Origin: an uncultured Roseburia sp.
GTDB taxonomy: Bacteria > Bacillota > Clostridia > Lachnospirales > Lachnospiraceae
Length of the DNA stretch: 64,000 bases
Reading direction: 5' to 3'
Assembly (NCBI GenBank): GCA_900539115.1
Contig: UQAQ01000011.1
Coordinates: 13,113 to 77,112, forward strand
Part shown: one piece after another, positions 27,034-35,934 of the stretch
Layout: every line of letters begins with the position of its first letter
Position numbering within the stretch: position 1 is the stretch's first letter
The notes under the pieces: model-generated
What the model was told of the DNA's origin: nothing
The model's input: only the letters and a program-made list of their open reading frames with translations
The model's database searches: none
Translations under genes and position numbers: made by a program

Positions 27034-27972
27034 TTATGCGTGGCAGCGTTCCAAAAGTTCTTCCCAGCGGCGGTCAACTTCTGCCTGGAATGCCACGATC
27101 AGTTCTTCATTGCCCGGTTTAAACAAATGTTTAAATCTTCCCTGGCGTTTTAAGAAATCTTCGATCGGAAGTTTTTTCTTTGGTTCATAATTCAAGATCC
27201 ATTTTCCATCGATTACTTCAAAAAGCGGCCAATAACAGGTTTCTACCGCCGACTTACAAACATCGATGATATCCGGTGCATCATAACGCCATCCACGCGG
27301 GCAAGGCGCCATTACATTCAAAAATGCGGCTCCCTCTGTATAAATCGCACGCTCCGATTTTGTATATAAATCTTTCATATTCCCAATAAATGTCGTCTGT
27401 CCGACATATGGAATGTTGTGCGCTGCCAGAATGGCTGCGAGGTCTTTTCTCGTCTGTGGCTTACCCTGGGAAACTTTTCCAGCCGGTGTCGTCGTTGTAT
27501 CGGCATACATCGGTGTCGCTGAAGAACGCTGGATTCCTGTATTCATGTAAGCACCATTATCATAACAGACATAAACCATGTCATGTCCACGCTCCATTGC
27601 ACCGGAAAGGGACTGGAAGCCGATATCATAGGTTCCACCGTCTCCACCAAAGGTAATGAATTTATAATCTTCTTTTAATTTGCCTTTTTTCTTCATAAAG
27701 CGGTACGCCGTCTCAACACCGCTCAGTGTCGCCCCTGCATTTTCAAACGCATTGTGGATATAACTGTCTTCATAGGCTGTGTAAGGATACATGAAAGTGG
27801 ATACTTCCAGACATCCTGTTGCATTACCGATTACCGCTTTATCTCCCGGATGAAGGGCTTTTAAAACATTTCTTACGGCAATGGTTCCACCACATCCGGC
27901 GCACATACGATGTCCCGGTGCCAGGCGGTCTTCTCTTTCCTGTATTTCTTTAAAATTAAATTTTGTTTCCAT
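27034..27972 (-). CDS. porB: Pyruvate:ferredoxin oxidoreductase, beta subunit
   Basis: The thiamine-diphosphate-binding subunit of a 2-oxoacid:ferredoxin oxidoreductase (312 residues). It has CAGCGG near the start, the TPP/Mg motif GGDGGTYDIGFQSLSGAM with following CYDNGAYMNTG, and CPRGWRYD. The start at 27972 follows a good GGAGG site 9 bases upstream; the open frame extends further but into porA. With porG, porD and porA it forms the four-subunit enzyme that turns pyruvate and CoA into acetyl-CoA, CO2 and reduced ferredoxin. Pyruvate is the most likely substrate, but another 2-oxoacid is possible. Confidence 0.92.
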   Translation of the reverse strand: METKFNFKEIQEREDRLAPGHRMCAGCGGTIAVRNVLKALHPGDKAVIGNATGCLEVSTFMYPYTAYEDSYIHNAFENAGATLSGVETAYRFMKKKGKLKEDYKFITFGGDGGTYDIGFQSLSGAMERGHDMVYVCYDNGAYMNTGIQRSSATPMYADTTTTPAGKVSQGKPQTRKDLAAILAAHNIPYVGQTTFIGNMKDLYTKSERAIYTEGAAFLNVMAPCPRGWRYDAPDIIDVCKSAVETCYWPLFEVIDGKWILNYEPKKKLPIEDFLKRQGRFKHLFKPGNEELIVAFQAEVDRRWEELLERCHA

Positions 27973-27976
27973 CTGT

Positions 27977-29176
27977 TTAATCCTCCATCTTGTCCCGAAG
28001 TCCGATATAACGGTATGCATTTCCTGCCGTTCCCTCTTCTGCTGTCTGCATCAGTTCGTCAAATGTTTCCTCTACCTGTTCTACCGTAAGGTCACGGCCG
28101 GACAATCCGTAGATGTAATTTACAGTCTCTGCCTGGTTCTTATTGCGGTACATCGCCGCCATAAGTTCGGCTCCGAGAGGACCGCCATTGGCACTGTAGC
28201 TCTCACAACGATCAAAGATTCCTACTGCTTTACAATCTTTCAGGGCTTCTGCCATTTCCTTGCCCGGAAACGGACGGAACACACGAACTTTCAATAATCC
28301 GACTTTTTTGCCCTCGCTGCGCATCTTGTCTACGGCATCTTTGATCGTACCACAAGCAGATCCGATCGCTACGATGGCATATTCTGCATCATCCAGGTAA
28401 TATTCTTCAAATAAACCAAATCCACGGCCGGTCAATTCACGAAATTCATCTGCCACGTCTAAAATGACCTGTTTTGCATTCATCATTGCCTGTGCCTGCG
28501 CACGTTTTGCTTCCATACAATAATTGGAAACAGCATATGGGCCGACTGCCATTGGCTCTTCCGGATTCAAAAGAAAATGTTCCGGTTCATATGTCCCTAC
28601 AAATTTCTTTACATCTTCGGTTTCCATCAAAGTAATATTTTCCACTGCATGGCTTGTGATAAATCCATCCTGGCAGATCATGATCGGAAGCATAACATCT
28701 TTGTGCTCCGAAATACGGTATGCCTGAATAAAGTTATCATAGGCTTCCTGATTGTTTTCTGCATAAATCTGAATCCATCCGGAATCTCTTGCCCCCATAC
28801 TGTCAGAATGCTCGCTGTTGATATTCAGCGGACCGGACAACGCACGATTGACTACTGCCATGCAAAGAGGCAGACGATTGGAAGCGGCCACATAAAGCAC
28901 TTCCCACATCAAAGCAAGTCCACAGGAGGAAGTTGCTGTCAAAGCACGCGCTCCTGCTGCCGATGCACCGATCGCAGCACTCATGGAACTATGTTCACTT
29001 TCTACCGGAATAAATTCCGTATCAATCTCGCCATTGGCGATAAAATTGGATACAAACTGTGGAAGTTCCGTTGAAGGAGTGATTGGGAATGCCGGCATGA
29101 CATCCGGCTCCACCTGTTTAATTGCATGTGCTACGGCTTCATTACCGGACATACGCTCTAAAATACTCTTTACCAT
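27977..29176 (-). CDS. porA: Pyruvate:ferredoxin oxidoreductase, alpha subunit
   Basis: 399 residues carrying the pyrimidine-binding domain of the enzyme, starting with GNEAVAHAIKQVEPDVMPAFPITPSTELPQ (quoted in part), then EFIPVESEHSSMSAAIGA, with the conserved glutamate for TPP activation, and ATSSCGLALMWE. The C-terminal half holds the transketolase-C-like domain (AIVAIGSACGTIKDAVD; KVRVFRPFPGKEMAEAL). It lies between porD (1 bp) and porB (4 bp) and is surely co-transcribed with them. Confidence 0.94.
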   Translation of the reverse strand: MVKSILERMSGNEAVAHAIKQVEPDVMPAFPITPSTELPQFVSNFIANGEIDTEFIPVESEHSSMSAAIGASAAGARALTATSSCGLALMWEVLYVAASNRLPLCMAVVNRALSGPLNINSEHSDSMGARDSGWIQIYAENNQEAYDNFIQAYRISEHKDVMLPIMICQDGFITSHAVENITLMETEDVKKFVGTYEPEHFLLNPEEPMAVGPYAVSNYCMEAKRAQAQAMMNAKQVILDVADEFRELTGRGFGLFEEYYLDDAEYAIVAIGSACGTIKDAVDKMRSEGKKVGLLKVRVFRPFPGKEMAEALKDCKAVGIFDRCESYSANGGPLGAELMAAMYRNKNQAETVNYIYGLSGRDLTVEQVEETFDELMQTAEEGTAGNAYRYIGLRDKMED

Positions 29177-29177
29177 T

Positions 29178-29486
29178 TTATTTGCCCTCCTTCATCGTAA
29201 TTGCGTCAAATGGGCATGCTTTCACGCAGATTCCGCATCCCTTGCAGTGTTTCAGATCAAATTCGCCGCGTTCTCCGCCGGAAACCGGAATGGCACTATC
29301 CGGGCAGTATGGCACACACAACAGGCATTGTTTACATTTTACCGCATCAAATACCGGAGTATTGACTCTCCATTCACCCGTTTCAAACTCCTTGGATGTC
29401 GCAGATTCATAAATCTGGAGTCCCGGCGTAAGATCCTGCCACGCAGCACCTTCATGTATTTCTTTTGCATGTATTATATTACTCAT
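29178..29486 (-). CDS. porD: Pyruvate:ferredoxin oxidoreductase, delta (ferredoxin-like) subunit
   Basis: A 102-residue 2x[4Fe-4S] ferredoxin-like subunit that carries electrons out of the enzyme. The two cluster motifs CKQCLLCVPYCP and CKGCGICVKACP are intact. The start at 29486 (MSNIIHAKEI) is chosen because GGAGG lies 9 bases upstream; it overlaps the porG stop by 8 bp. A longer open frame upstream has no such site. Confidence 0.93.
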   Translation of the reverse strand: MSNIIHAKEIHEGAAWQDLTPGLQIYESATSKEFETGEWRVNTPVFDAVKCKQCLLCVPYCPDSAIPVSGGERGEFDLKHCKGCGICVKACPFDAITMKEGK

Positions 29487-30060
29487 CTCCACGTACCTCC
29501 TGCATTGCCAGACGAAGGGCCTGCATATTTCCTTCAAGCACTTCCGGTTTTTTTGCAAATTTATGACTCAAAGAAGCTTCCATTTCTTGAATAAATTTCT
29601 CTTCTTCCATAATCTTGGATATCTTAACAATCGCAGCTAACATCGGAGTATTCGGAAAATATTTACCAAGTGTTTTCATGCATACCTCTCTGGCATCAAT
29701 CGTATAAACACGTCCCTTGTATCCACCAAGCAGCGGACGGATCTCGTCACTTGTCTTTGCCGTATTCACCAAAATTGCGCCATCCTCTTTCAATCCCTCC
29801 GTCACATGAACCGAATGAAGCAGTGTCTCATCGACAACAACCACATAATCCGGATCATAAATGTTGGAATGTACACGAATCTCTGTATCGCTGATACGGT
29901 CATATGCCGTGATGGGCGCACCCATTCGCTCCGGACCATATTCCGGAAATCCCTGTACATGTTTTCCTGTCTTAAACGCAACATCAGCAAGTAGAAGAGC
30001 TGCGGTCTTAGCACCCTGTCCACCTCTTCCATGCCAGCGAAATTCTGTTAGCTCACTCAT
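29479..30060 (-). CDS. porG: Pyruvate:ferredoxin oxidoreductase, gamma subunit
   Basis: 193 residues. It shows the gamma-subunit signature FRWHGRGGQGAKTAALLLAD followed by VQGFPEYGPERMGAPITAYDR, then VVVVDETLLHSVHV and FPNTPMLAAIVKI. It is the first gene of porG-porD-porA-porB-marR, an order known from other anaerobes. The promoter lies only about 100 bp upstream and overlaps the end of the sensor kinase gene. Confidence 0.94.
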   Translation of the reverse strand: MSELTEFRWHGRGGQGAKTAALLLADVAFKTGKHVQGFPEYGPERMGAPITAYDRISDTEIRVHSNIYDPDYVVVVDETLLHSVHVTEGLKEDGAILVNTAKTSDEIRPLLGGYKGRVYTIDAREVCMKTLGKYFPNTPMLAAIVKISKIMEEEKFIQEMEASLSHKFAKKPEVLEGNMQALRLAMQEVRGDE

Positions 30061-30118
30061 GGTTAGTTCTCACTTTCTTTTTAATTCTATATGTACGAAT
30101 GCCAGAGGCATCATAAAA

Positions 30119-30186
30119 TAATAGTGCCATCTTATTGATAAAATGACACTATTAAAAATTATAATATGAAATTCTATTCTTGTAAA
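30119..30186 (-). promoter_or_regulatory. por operon promoter with start-site dyad
   Basis: Minus strand TTTACA (30181-30186), 17-bp spacer, TATAAT (30158-30163). A near-perfect 36-bp inverted repeat (30119-30154; arms TAATAGTG/CACTATTA, pairing on through ATTTTAT/ATAAGAT with wobbles) begins about where transcription starts. That is the classic place for a repressor such as the MarR protein encoded at the operon end. The hairpin could also help end the upstream kinase transcript, but its T-run is poor. Confidence 0.75.
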
Positions 30187-31511
30187 GTATTTTTTGGAAA
30201 TATCACGGTAATCGTGGTACCTTTTCCCAGTTCACTGGAAAGAGTAATCTTCGCATTATGCTTTGCTACGATATGTTTTACGATGGCAAGTCCCAGTCCG
30301 GTTCCACCGGTCTGCTTTGAACGGCTCTTATCTACGCGATAAAACCGTTCAAACACTCGATCCGTACTTTTCTGCGGAATTCCGATACCGGTATCTTTTA
30401 CCTGTAGTTTTACGCAATCTTCCTCGTTTTTCAAAATCACCTTTACGCTGCCGTCTACTTTATTGTAACGAATCGCATTGTCGCAAAGATTGTATAACAA
30501 CTCTTCCATCATTCCCTTATTGGCGCACACATGGCAGGAGCTTCCAAAAAGAGAAAGAAATACCTGATGTTTTTCGGCATTGATCTGAAGCATGCTGACA
30601 CAGTTTTCTGCCAGTTCATACAGATCAATATCTTCAAATTCAATCGTTTTCTCTGTCATATCCAGCTCGGACAAACGTATCGTATCATTGATCAATGTCA
30701 ACAGACGCTTAGAATTGCGGTGAATCTCTTTGGCAAACCGTCTTACATCATCATCTGCCGCCATCCCGTTTTCAATCAATTCCGCATAACCGGAGATGGA
30801 CGTCAGCGGCGTTTTTAATTCATGTGACACATTGGCCGTAAATACCTGCCGCATTTTCGCACTCTTCATAATGTCTTCGTGCTGTGTTTTTATTTTTCGG
30901 ATAAACGGAACAAGTTCTTTGTAATCATTTTCTTCCTCAATAGAATCCATATCCTCCGCCATCCGCTGAATCGGCTTAATAATACTTTTTGCAAAGAGAA
31001 GTGTCATGATCCAGCTCACAACAAAAATCAGCGCAATGATGGCAATAATCTCCGGCAGGATTTCAAGCAGAATGCTGTAAATACTTTCCGATTCTTTTCC
31101 TACACGCAAAACCGTACCATCCGGTCTCCGCAGCGCATAATAAAACGTATTTTTCGCCAATGTATCGGAATGCCTTACGCATCTTCCCTCTCCCGTTTCC
31201 AGTGCATCGTCAATCTCCGGGCGGTCCTTGTGGTTATCCATCTGTTTTGTGTCTGCGAAATTGTCAAATAACACCTTTCCTTCTTTGTCTACAATCGTCA
31301 CTCGAAGATTTTCAAAATTCATCTTCTTTACCATTTCAGATTCATTATCCGATGTCTCAAGTGCATTTTCCAGAATGACCGCGTTATTTTGCAGACTTTC
31401 GTTTACTTCCTCACATAACAGCTGATAAAAAATAAAACTAAACAGTACAACCATCAATGTGATGATAATGGTCGACACAAGCAAAAAGGTATGATTTAAT
31501 CGTTTTTTCAT
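30174..31511 (-). CDS. PhoR-like sensor histidine kinase
   Basis: A 445-residue membrane kinase with a first membrane segment (about 10-32), an external sensing region (about 33-145), a second segment (about 150-175), a HAMP linker and a HisKA domain with the phospho-accepting His in NVSHELKTPLTSISGYAEL. The ATPase domain has the N box LLYNLCDNAIRYNKV and G boxes VKDTGIGIPQK and GGTGLGLAIVKHIVAKH. No PAS domain is evident, so it is shorter than classical PhoR. It overlaps its response regulator gene by 4 bp. The Pho-box-like array upstream of the pair suggests phosphate control, but the signal is not proven. Confidence 0.88.
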   Translation of the reverse strand: MKKRLNHTFLLVSTIIITLMVVLFSFIFYQLLCEEVNESLQNNAVILENALETSDNESEMVKKMNFENLRVTIVDKEGKVLFDNFADTKQMDNHKDRPEIDDALETGEGRCVRHSDTLAKNTFYYALRRPDGTVLRVGKESESIYSILLEILPEIIAIIALIFVVSWIMTLLFAKSIIKPIQRMAEDMDSIEEENDYKELVPFIRKIKTQHEDIMKSAKMRQVFTANVSHELKTPLTSISGYAELIENGMAADDDVRRFAKEIHRNSKRLLTLINDTIRLSELDMTEKTIEFEDIDLYELAENCVSMLQINAEKHQVFLSLFGSSCHVCANKGMMEELLYNLCDNAIRYNKVDGSVKVILKNEEDCVKLQVKDTGIGIPQKSTDRVFERFYRVDKSRSKQTGGTGLGLAIVKHIVAKHNAKITLSSELGKGTTITVIFPKNTLQE

Positions 31512-32179
31512 TCGAGAACATACCCCACATTCCGGACAGTTTTGATCCGAGTTCCCTCTTCGCCCAGTTTTTTCCGAAGGGTTTTGATGTGCATATCCAG
31601 TGTTCTGGATTCTCCTTCATAATCGGTTCCCCAGACGCGGTCCATAATACGGTCACGTGTCAAAACGATACCGACATTCTGCATCATCATCTTGAGAAGT
31701 TCAAACTCTTTGTAAGTCAATTCGCATAACCGGTTTCCGACATATACGCAGTGCTTTTCATTGTCAATCTGAATCTCCCCAAGTGTCAGCGTCTTTTCTT
31801 CGCTTGCTGCATTGCTCCTTCGAAGCAGGGCTTTCACACGGGAGATCAGTTCCATCACGCCAAACGGTTTGGCAAGATAATCATCCGCTCCCATGTCAAG
31901 CCCTTTCACTTTATCCATTTCCGATGTCTTTGCCGATACAAAGATCACAGGTATTTTTTTCGTATCCGGAACGGTCCGCACCTTTTTTAAGATTGACAAT
32001 CCATCCAAATCCGGAAGCATCACATCAAGAAGGATCAAATCCGGCGTCTTTTCCGACAATTTAGCAAAAAAGTCCTTCGCATTTCCAAACCCTTCCACTC
32101 TGTATCCGCTGTTCTTAAGGGCAAACATCTCAATTTCCTGAATATTTACGTCATCTTCGACTACATAGATCAGTGCCAT
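31508..32179 (-). CDS. OmpR/PhoB-family response regulator
   Basis: 223 residues. The receiver domain (1 to about 120) has acidic pocket EDD at 7-9, phospho-acceptor D51 in LILLDVMLPDLDG, and the conserved Lys in DDYLAKPFG. A winged-helix DNA-binding domain follows (about 130-223, LTYKEFELLKMMMQNVG and RTLDMHIKTLRKKLG). AAGGAG precedes the ATG. It is encoded first in the two-gene unit and probably binds the 11-bp repeats in its own promoter. Confidence 0.93.
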   Translation of the reverse strand: MALIYVVEDDVNIQEIEMFALKNSGYRVEGFGNAKDFFAKLSEKTPDLILLDVMLPDLDGLSILKKVRTVPDTKKIPVIFVSAKTSEMDKVKGLDMGADDYLAKPFGVMELISRVKALLRRSNAASEEKTLTLGEIQIDNEKHCVYVGNRLCELTYKEFELLKMMMQNVGIVLTRDRIMDRVWGTDYEGESRTLDMHIKTLRKKLGEEGTRIKTVRNVGYVLE

Positions 32180-32206
32180 CTTTGGTCATCTCCTTTTCCT
32201 TGTGTT

Positions 32207-32260
32207 ACTATAGCATTCTTTTGTAAAACAAGTTAGAAACCCATGTAAAATCCATGTAAA
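32207..32260 (-). promoter_or_regulatory. Pho-box-like array and -10 of the two-component operon
   Basis: On the minus strand, hexamers TTTACA, TTTACA, TTCTAA and TTTACA begin exactly 11 bp apart (top-strand hexamers at 32255, 32244, 32233 and 32222). The last ends 9 bp before a TATAGT -10 (32207-32212), with no good -35. This is the layout of an activator-dependent promoter bound by a PhoB/PhoP-type dimer array, so autoregulation by the adjacent regulator is likely. Confidence 0.7.
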
Positions 32261-32265
32261 ATATT

Positions 32266-33963
32266 TTAAAGAGTGACTCCAAATCCAAGGATCGTAAAGG
32301 CTTTTTCCTCATCGCCCGGATGCATCACAATTTTTACAACGTGTTTTGCCGACTCCGTTTCATTCAAAATAATCTGCGGATTGCAATGATTCCATCCATT
32401 CACAAGCGGATCTGCCGTAAGAGCCAGTTTATCATCCACATAAATATCCGCTTTTCCAAATTTTGGTGTCCCGGAATCTTTCGACACAAGCACGATATTT
32501 CTCGCCGTAATCTCCATAACAAATTCCGCATCCGTCGTCTCATATGCCTTCGCCCAGCCATTTTCCAGTACCGGAGAAGCCTGGCTGCTCATATTTCTTT
32601 CTACGTACTGGATTTCGGTATCTTTATGATCAAATCCCTTATGGGAAACCGTTCCATACTGTTCAATATTGGTTGAATCCACCAGTATGATATTTTCAAA
32701 TTCCGCGCCTTTTACCGGCTTCACTGTGAAATCGCTGTCGTTTTCCGGCATCGGTGCTTTCGCTGCCTGCTCAAACAGACCGATCAGGCAGTCTGCCATA
32801 ATACGGTGTCCGTCATTGGTCGGATGGAAAATATCATAAAAATACTGTCTCTTTGTCACAACCGTATTTTCAGAAAACTGTGGTACGACAGCCGCTTTTA
32901 CACTCACCATTGGAAGGTCATAATTCTTTCCGATCGGTACGAGACGGTCTTCCAGGTTCCATTCACTCATAAATACCGCAAAGTTAAGAATAACGGCTGG
33001 TTTATTATCCGCATTGGCAATCTTGCGCACAAGGCTTTCAAAACTTACCCCCTCGGTCTCATCCCCTTCATCGTTTACGGCAAATTCCACAATGACAACG
33101 TCCGGTTTGATTTTTCCATAATCTGTCACTTCTTTTTCATAACGAATCATACCGAGTTCGGACGGAGTTCCTCCGACACCGGCCTTTACAAATGTCACAT
33201 GTGCACCGTCATCCGGCGTAAAACGCTCACAGAAGCCACGATAAGACAAGTATGCATACGATTTACTCTCAATCGGTTTTGCACCGGCTCCCTGTGTGAT
33301 AGAACCGCCAATATACGCGATTGTTACCTCTTCGCCACGCTGTGCCTTTTCAATCGCCGTTTTCAATCGTTTTGTATTTCCAAGATTCAACAATGATTTC
33401 TCAATCATTTTCCGATAGGCTTCGGAGGCAAAATCAATCGGAGGATCCACTTGAATCTCCGGCACCTGATAGCCGTCATTCAGATAGAATTTGAGCGTTA
33501 CACTGGCACTCTTGCAGTCCTTCGGAAAATCGAAATCGAATTCTCCGATGATATCATCCATCTCATTGACCGGCACCTGCGCAAGTTCGATCAAAACCTC
33601 CTCGCCGTTGCATGGACATTTTGCCGTGATATTGCTTCCGGTAACATATTTATCCTCTTTTCCATAACAATTGATCGTAAAATCAATAAAGCTGCTTTTT
33701 TCCTCTTCCTCATGTGCCGTAATGCTGACACCGATACTATGTACAAGTTTACGGATCCCCTCGAAAGATTCTAACAGTTTCAGAATATCTTCGTCCACAT
33801 CTCCACAGATTCCTTTTACCTGCTGTACCAGTCTGCCCTCCATATAGTTGGTATCCCGGCAGCTGCCATCCCTTCCCGGCAGTCCCGCAATATCCTTATC
33901 TAACATCAGATACAGGCTTGGTCTTTTTTTGGTTGGGTCTTTTGGTGCTTTTGGTCCTCTCAT
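32266..33963 (-). CDS. SGNH/GDSL-family carbohydrate esterase-like protein
   Basis: A 565-residue protein without a signal peptide. Residues about 210-420 form an SGNH hydrolase: block I IAYIGGSITQGAG (nucleophile Ser), a Gly block near VKAGVGGTPSELG, block III VIVEFAVNDEG (Asn) and block V YDIFHPTNDGH (Asp/His). A separate N-terminal domain (1 to about 200) and a C-terminal beta domain (about 440-565) flank it, as in some carbohydrate acetyl-esterases of gut Firmicutes. Removal of acetyl groups from imported xylan or mannan oligosaccharides is plausible but not shown. It follows mscS by 12 bp, apart from the xylan locus. Confidence 0.75.
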   Translation of the reverse strand: MRGPKAPKDPTKKRPSLYLMLDKDIAGLPGRDGSCRDTNYMEGRLVQQVKGICGDVDEDILKLLESFEGIRKLVHSIGVSITAHEEEEKSSFIDFTINCYGKEDKYVTGSNITAKCPCNGEEVLIELAQVPVNEMDDIIGEFDFDFPKDCKSASVTLKFYLNDGYQVPEIQVDPPIDFASEAYRKMIEKSLLNLGNTKRLKTAIEKAQRGEEVTIAYIGGSITQGAGAKPIESKSYAYLSYRGFCERFTPDDGAHVTFVKAGVGGTPSELGMIRYEKEVTDYGKIKPDVVIVEFAVNDEGDETEGVSFESLVRKIANADNKPAVILNFAVFMSEWNLEDRLVPIGKNYDLPMVSVKAAVVPQFSENTVVTKRQYFYDIFHPTNDGHRIMADCLIGLFEQAAKAPMPENDSDFTVKPVKGAEFENIILVDSTNIEQYGTVSHKGFDHKDTEIQYVERNMSSQASPVLENGWAKAYETTDAEFVMEITARNIVLVSKDSGTPKFGKADIYVDDKLALTADPLVNGWNHCNPQIILNETESAKHVVKIVMHPGDEEKAFTILGFGVTL

Positions 33964-33975
33964 TTTTAATCTCCT

Positions 33976-34809
33976 TTAATTTTCATTACTATTTTTTGCA
34001 GTTTCCTGCTTTACTGTCACATCCAATTGATCAAACGGAATCTCAATTCCTTCTTGATCAAATCTGAGTTTGATCTGCTCCAACATCCGCCAGCGCACCG
34101 GCCAGTAATTTTCCTTTTTTACCCAGACATGCACTGCCATATCGACAGAACTGCTGGTAAGCGCACCAACGACAACATCTACCGGCTCCCCGGCAAGAAT
34201 CTCTTCCTGGTCTTTGATAACCTCCTGCAGTACACGGCGTACCTGCTGCAGATCCGCATCATAACTGACTCCGATCTCCAGATCGATCCGTCGTTTATCC
34301 TGATTCGTCACATTAATAATGTTTGAATCCGCTAACTTTCCGTTGGGAAGAACTACGGTCTTATTGTCAACCATCTGTAATTTTGTGTATACAATATCGA
34401 TTCCAATGACCGTTCCTTCCAGATCTCCGACAACGATATAATCCCCAACCACAAATGGTTTCATCATCAGGATCAATACCCCGCCGGCAAAATTTGCCAA
34501 GCTTCCTTGAAGAGCAAGTCCCACGGCAAGTCCTGCAGAGCCTAACAGTGCAATGATCGAACTTGTGGCAAATCCAAGGAACTGACACAAAATCAGAATC
34601 AATACCGCATACAATGCAAATTTGATAATGGACAGCAGAAAATGAGCAACGCCCTCTTCCATGCTGCTTTTATCAAATGAAGCACGAAGCAGCTTTAATA
34701 ACAGTTTGACAATTTTTTTCCCGATTGCAAATAAGATGAGCGCAATAATAATATGCAGTGCCGCATCCGCAACGGCCGGTATTTTATCTGTAAAATAAGA
34801 AAGTGTCAT
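33976..34809 (-). CDS. Small-conductance mechanosensitive channel (MscS family)
   Basis: A 277-residue channel that opens under membrane tension to release solutes after osmotic downshock. Three membrane helices: about 15-35, 58-82 and the pore helix IIALLGSAGLAVGLALQGSLANFAGGVL (quoted in part; about 88-118), whose Gly/Ala packing is characteristic. The beta domain has FVVGDYIVVGDLEGTVIGIDIVYTKL (again typical) and LPNGKLADSNIINVT. The length is that of the minimal MscS form. It lies between rlmH (15 bp) and the esterase gene in one transcript. Confidence 0.92.
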   Translation of the reverse strand: MTLSYFTDKIPAVADAALHIIIALILFAIGKKIVKLLLKLLRASFDKSSMEEGVAHFLLSIIKFALYAVLILILCQFLGFATSSIIALLGSAGLAVGLALQGSLANFAGGVLILMMKPFVVGDYIVVGDLEGTVIGIDIVYTKLQMVDNKTVVLPNGKLADSNIINVTNQDKRRIDLEIGVSYDADLQQVRRVLQEVIKDQEEILAGEPVDVVVGALTSSSVDMAVHVWVKKENYWPVRWRMLEQIKLRFDQEGIEIPFDQLDVTVKQETAKNSNEN

Positions 34810-34824
34810 TTGGTCTCCTTCTTT

Positions 34825-35304
34825 CTATTTGTGATAGGGTTCTTTTTTTATGATACGGTATGCCCGGTAAATCTGCTCCAATAAGATCACACGCATGAGC
34901 TGATGGGGAAATGTCATTTTGGAAAAACTAAGTTTCCGATCTGCCCTCTGTAATACTTCTTCCGAAAGTCCGAGCGATCCTCCGATCACAAATACAACAT
35001 TTCCTTTCCCTGTAATGCCATACTGGTCAATCTGCGCAGCAAACTGCTCGGACGTCTTCTGCTCTCCCTTGATGGCAAGAGCGATCACTTCATCATCCGG
35101 ACGAATCTTGTCTAACAGCCTTCTGCCTTCTTTTTCTTTAATCTGCATTTCCAATTTTTCCGAAGCCCCATCCGGTGTCTTTTCATCCGGAACTTCTATG
35201 ATCTGCATTTTCACATAGCGGCCAAGACGCTTTTCGTATTCTGCCACAGCCTGCTGCATAAATTTCTCTTTGCATTTCCCCACACAAAGTATGGTTATCT
35301 TCAT
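34825..35304 (-). CDS. rlmH: 23S rRNA (pseudouridine-1915-N3)-methyltransferase
   Basis: A SPOUT-class methyltransferase acting on pseudouridine 1915 in helix 69 of 23S rRNA. The 159 residues match the family length, with KITILCVGKCKEKF at the start, VIGGSLGLSEEV (the SAM-binding knot) and the end FSKMTFPHQLMRVILLEQIY followed by RAYRI. The start overlaps the upstream gene as ATGA. Confidence 0.97.
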   Translation of the reverse strand: MKITILCVGKCKEKFMQQAVAEYEKRLGRYVKMQIIEVPDEKTPDGASEKLEMQIKEKEGRRLLDKIRPDDEVIALAIKGEQKTSEQFAAQIDQYGITGKGNVVFVIGGSLGLSEEVLQRADRKLSFSKMTFPHQLMRVILLEQIYRAYRIIKKEPYHK

Positions 35305-35888
35305 AGTTCTTTTTCCTTTTCTTTCGGATGATATTGAAACGGCCGTTTATAATCCGGAATCTCATACAGATACAAAATTCCGTTTTTTACTCTGCGTACC
35401 TCTTTTCCGACAAACCCCAGCCGGAACAGTTCATATATAAAGTTAAAAATCAAAAATCCGTGCGAAACGATTAAAATATTATCCTGTGACCAGTCAATCT
35501 GACGAAAGAACTTACGTACTCGCCGTCTCGTGCCTTTAATATCCTCCGGCTGGCTCTTGGATTTAAAAAACCATGCGAGTCTTCCGCAAAAATGCCAGAT
35601 TGGAAATGGCAGTTTCAAATGATCGGTATTGATAAACGGAGCATTGTCTACTTCACGCAGAAGTTTATCCACATAAATATTACCGCTGTACACTTCTTTT
35701 GCTGTCTCGACAGCACGTTCCAGATCACTGCAGTAACAAATGTCCCAATGAATCCCTGACATATTTACTTTTTTCTTCAATATCCTTGCATGTTCATATT
35801 TTTCTGACCACTCTCTAAATTCTTTGGATGTCATCATCACTTTATGAGGGCAGTCTACTTTAAAATGTCGTACTAATCCAATCTTCAT
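35301..35888 (-). CDS. Histidine phosphatase family protein
   Basis: A 195-residue protein of the phosphoglycerate-mutase-like fold. The catalytic motif is VRHFKV (the usual RHG/RHA tripeptide is RHF), with the second catalytic His in LIVSHGFLIFNF and supporting residues in CYCSDLERAVETA. The natural substrate is unknown; it could be a small phosphorylated metabolite or a phosphoprotein. GGAGG stands before the ATG. It opens the unit with rlmH, mscS and the esterase gene. Confidence 0.8.
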   Translation of the reverse strand: MKIGLVRHFKVDCPHKVMMTSKEFREWSEKYEHARILKKKVNMSGIHWDICYCSDLERAVETAKEVYSGNIYVDKLLREVDNAPFINTDHLKLPFPIWHFCGRLAWFFKSKSQPEDIKGTRRRVRKFFRQIDWSQDNILIVSHGFLIFNFIYELFRLGFVGKEVRRVKNGILYLYEIPDYKRPFQYHPKEKEKEL

Positions 35889-35934
35889 TGGTTGCCTCCA
35901 AATCCTCCAAATTGATTTTATCTTTTCTACTAAT

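Noticed and set aside
30119..30154. Long dyad read as a terminator of the sensor kinase gene
   Set aside because: The T-run is broken and the dyad starts exactly at the predicted por transcript start, so an operator fits better; a double role is still possible.
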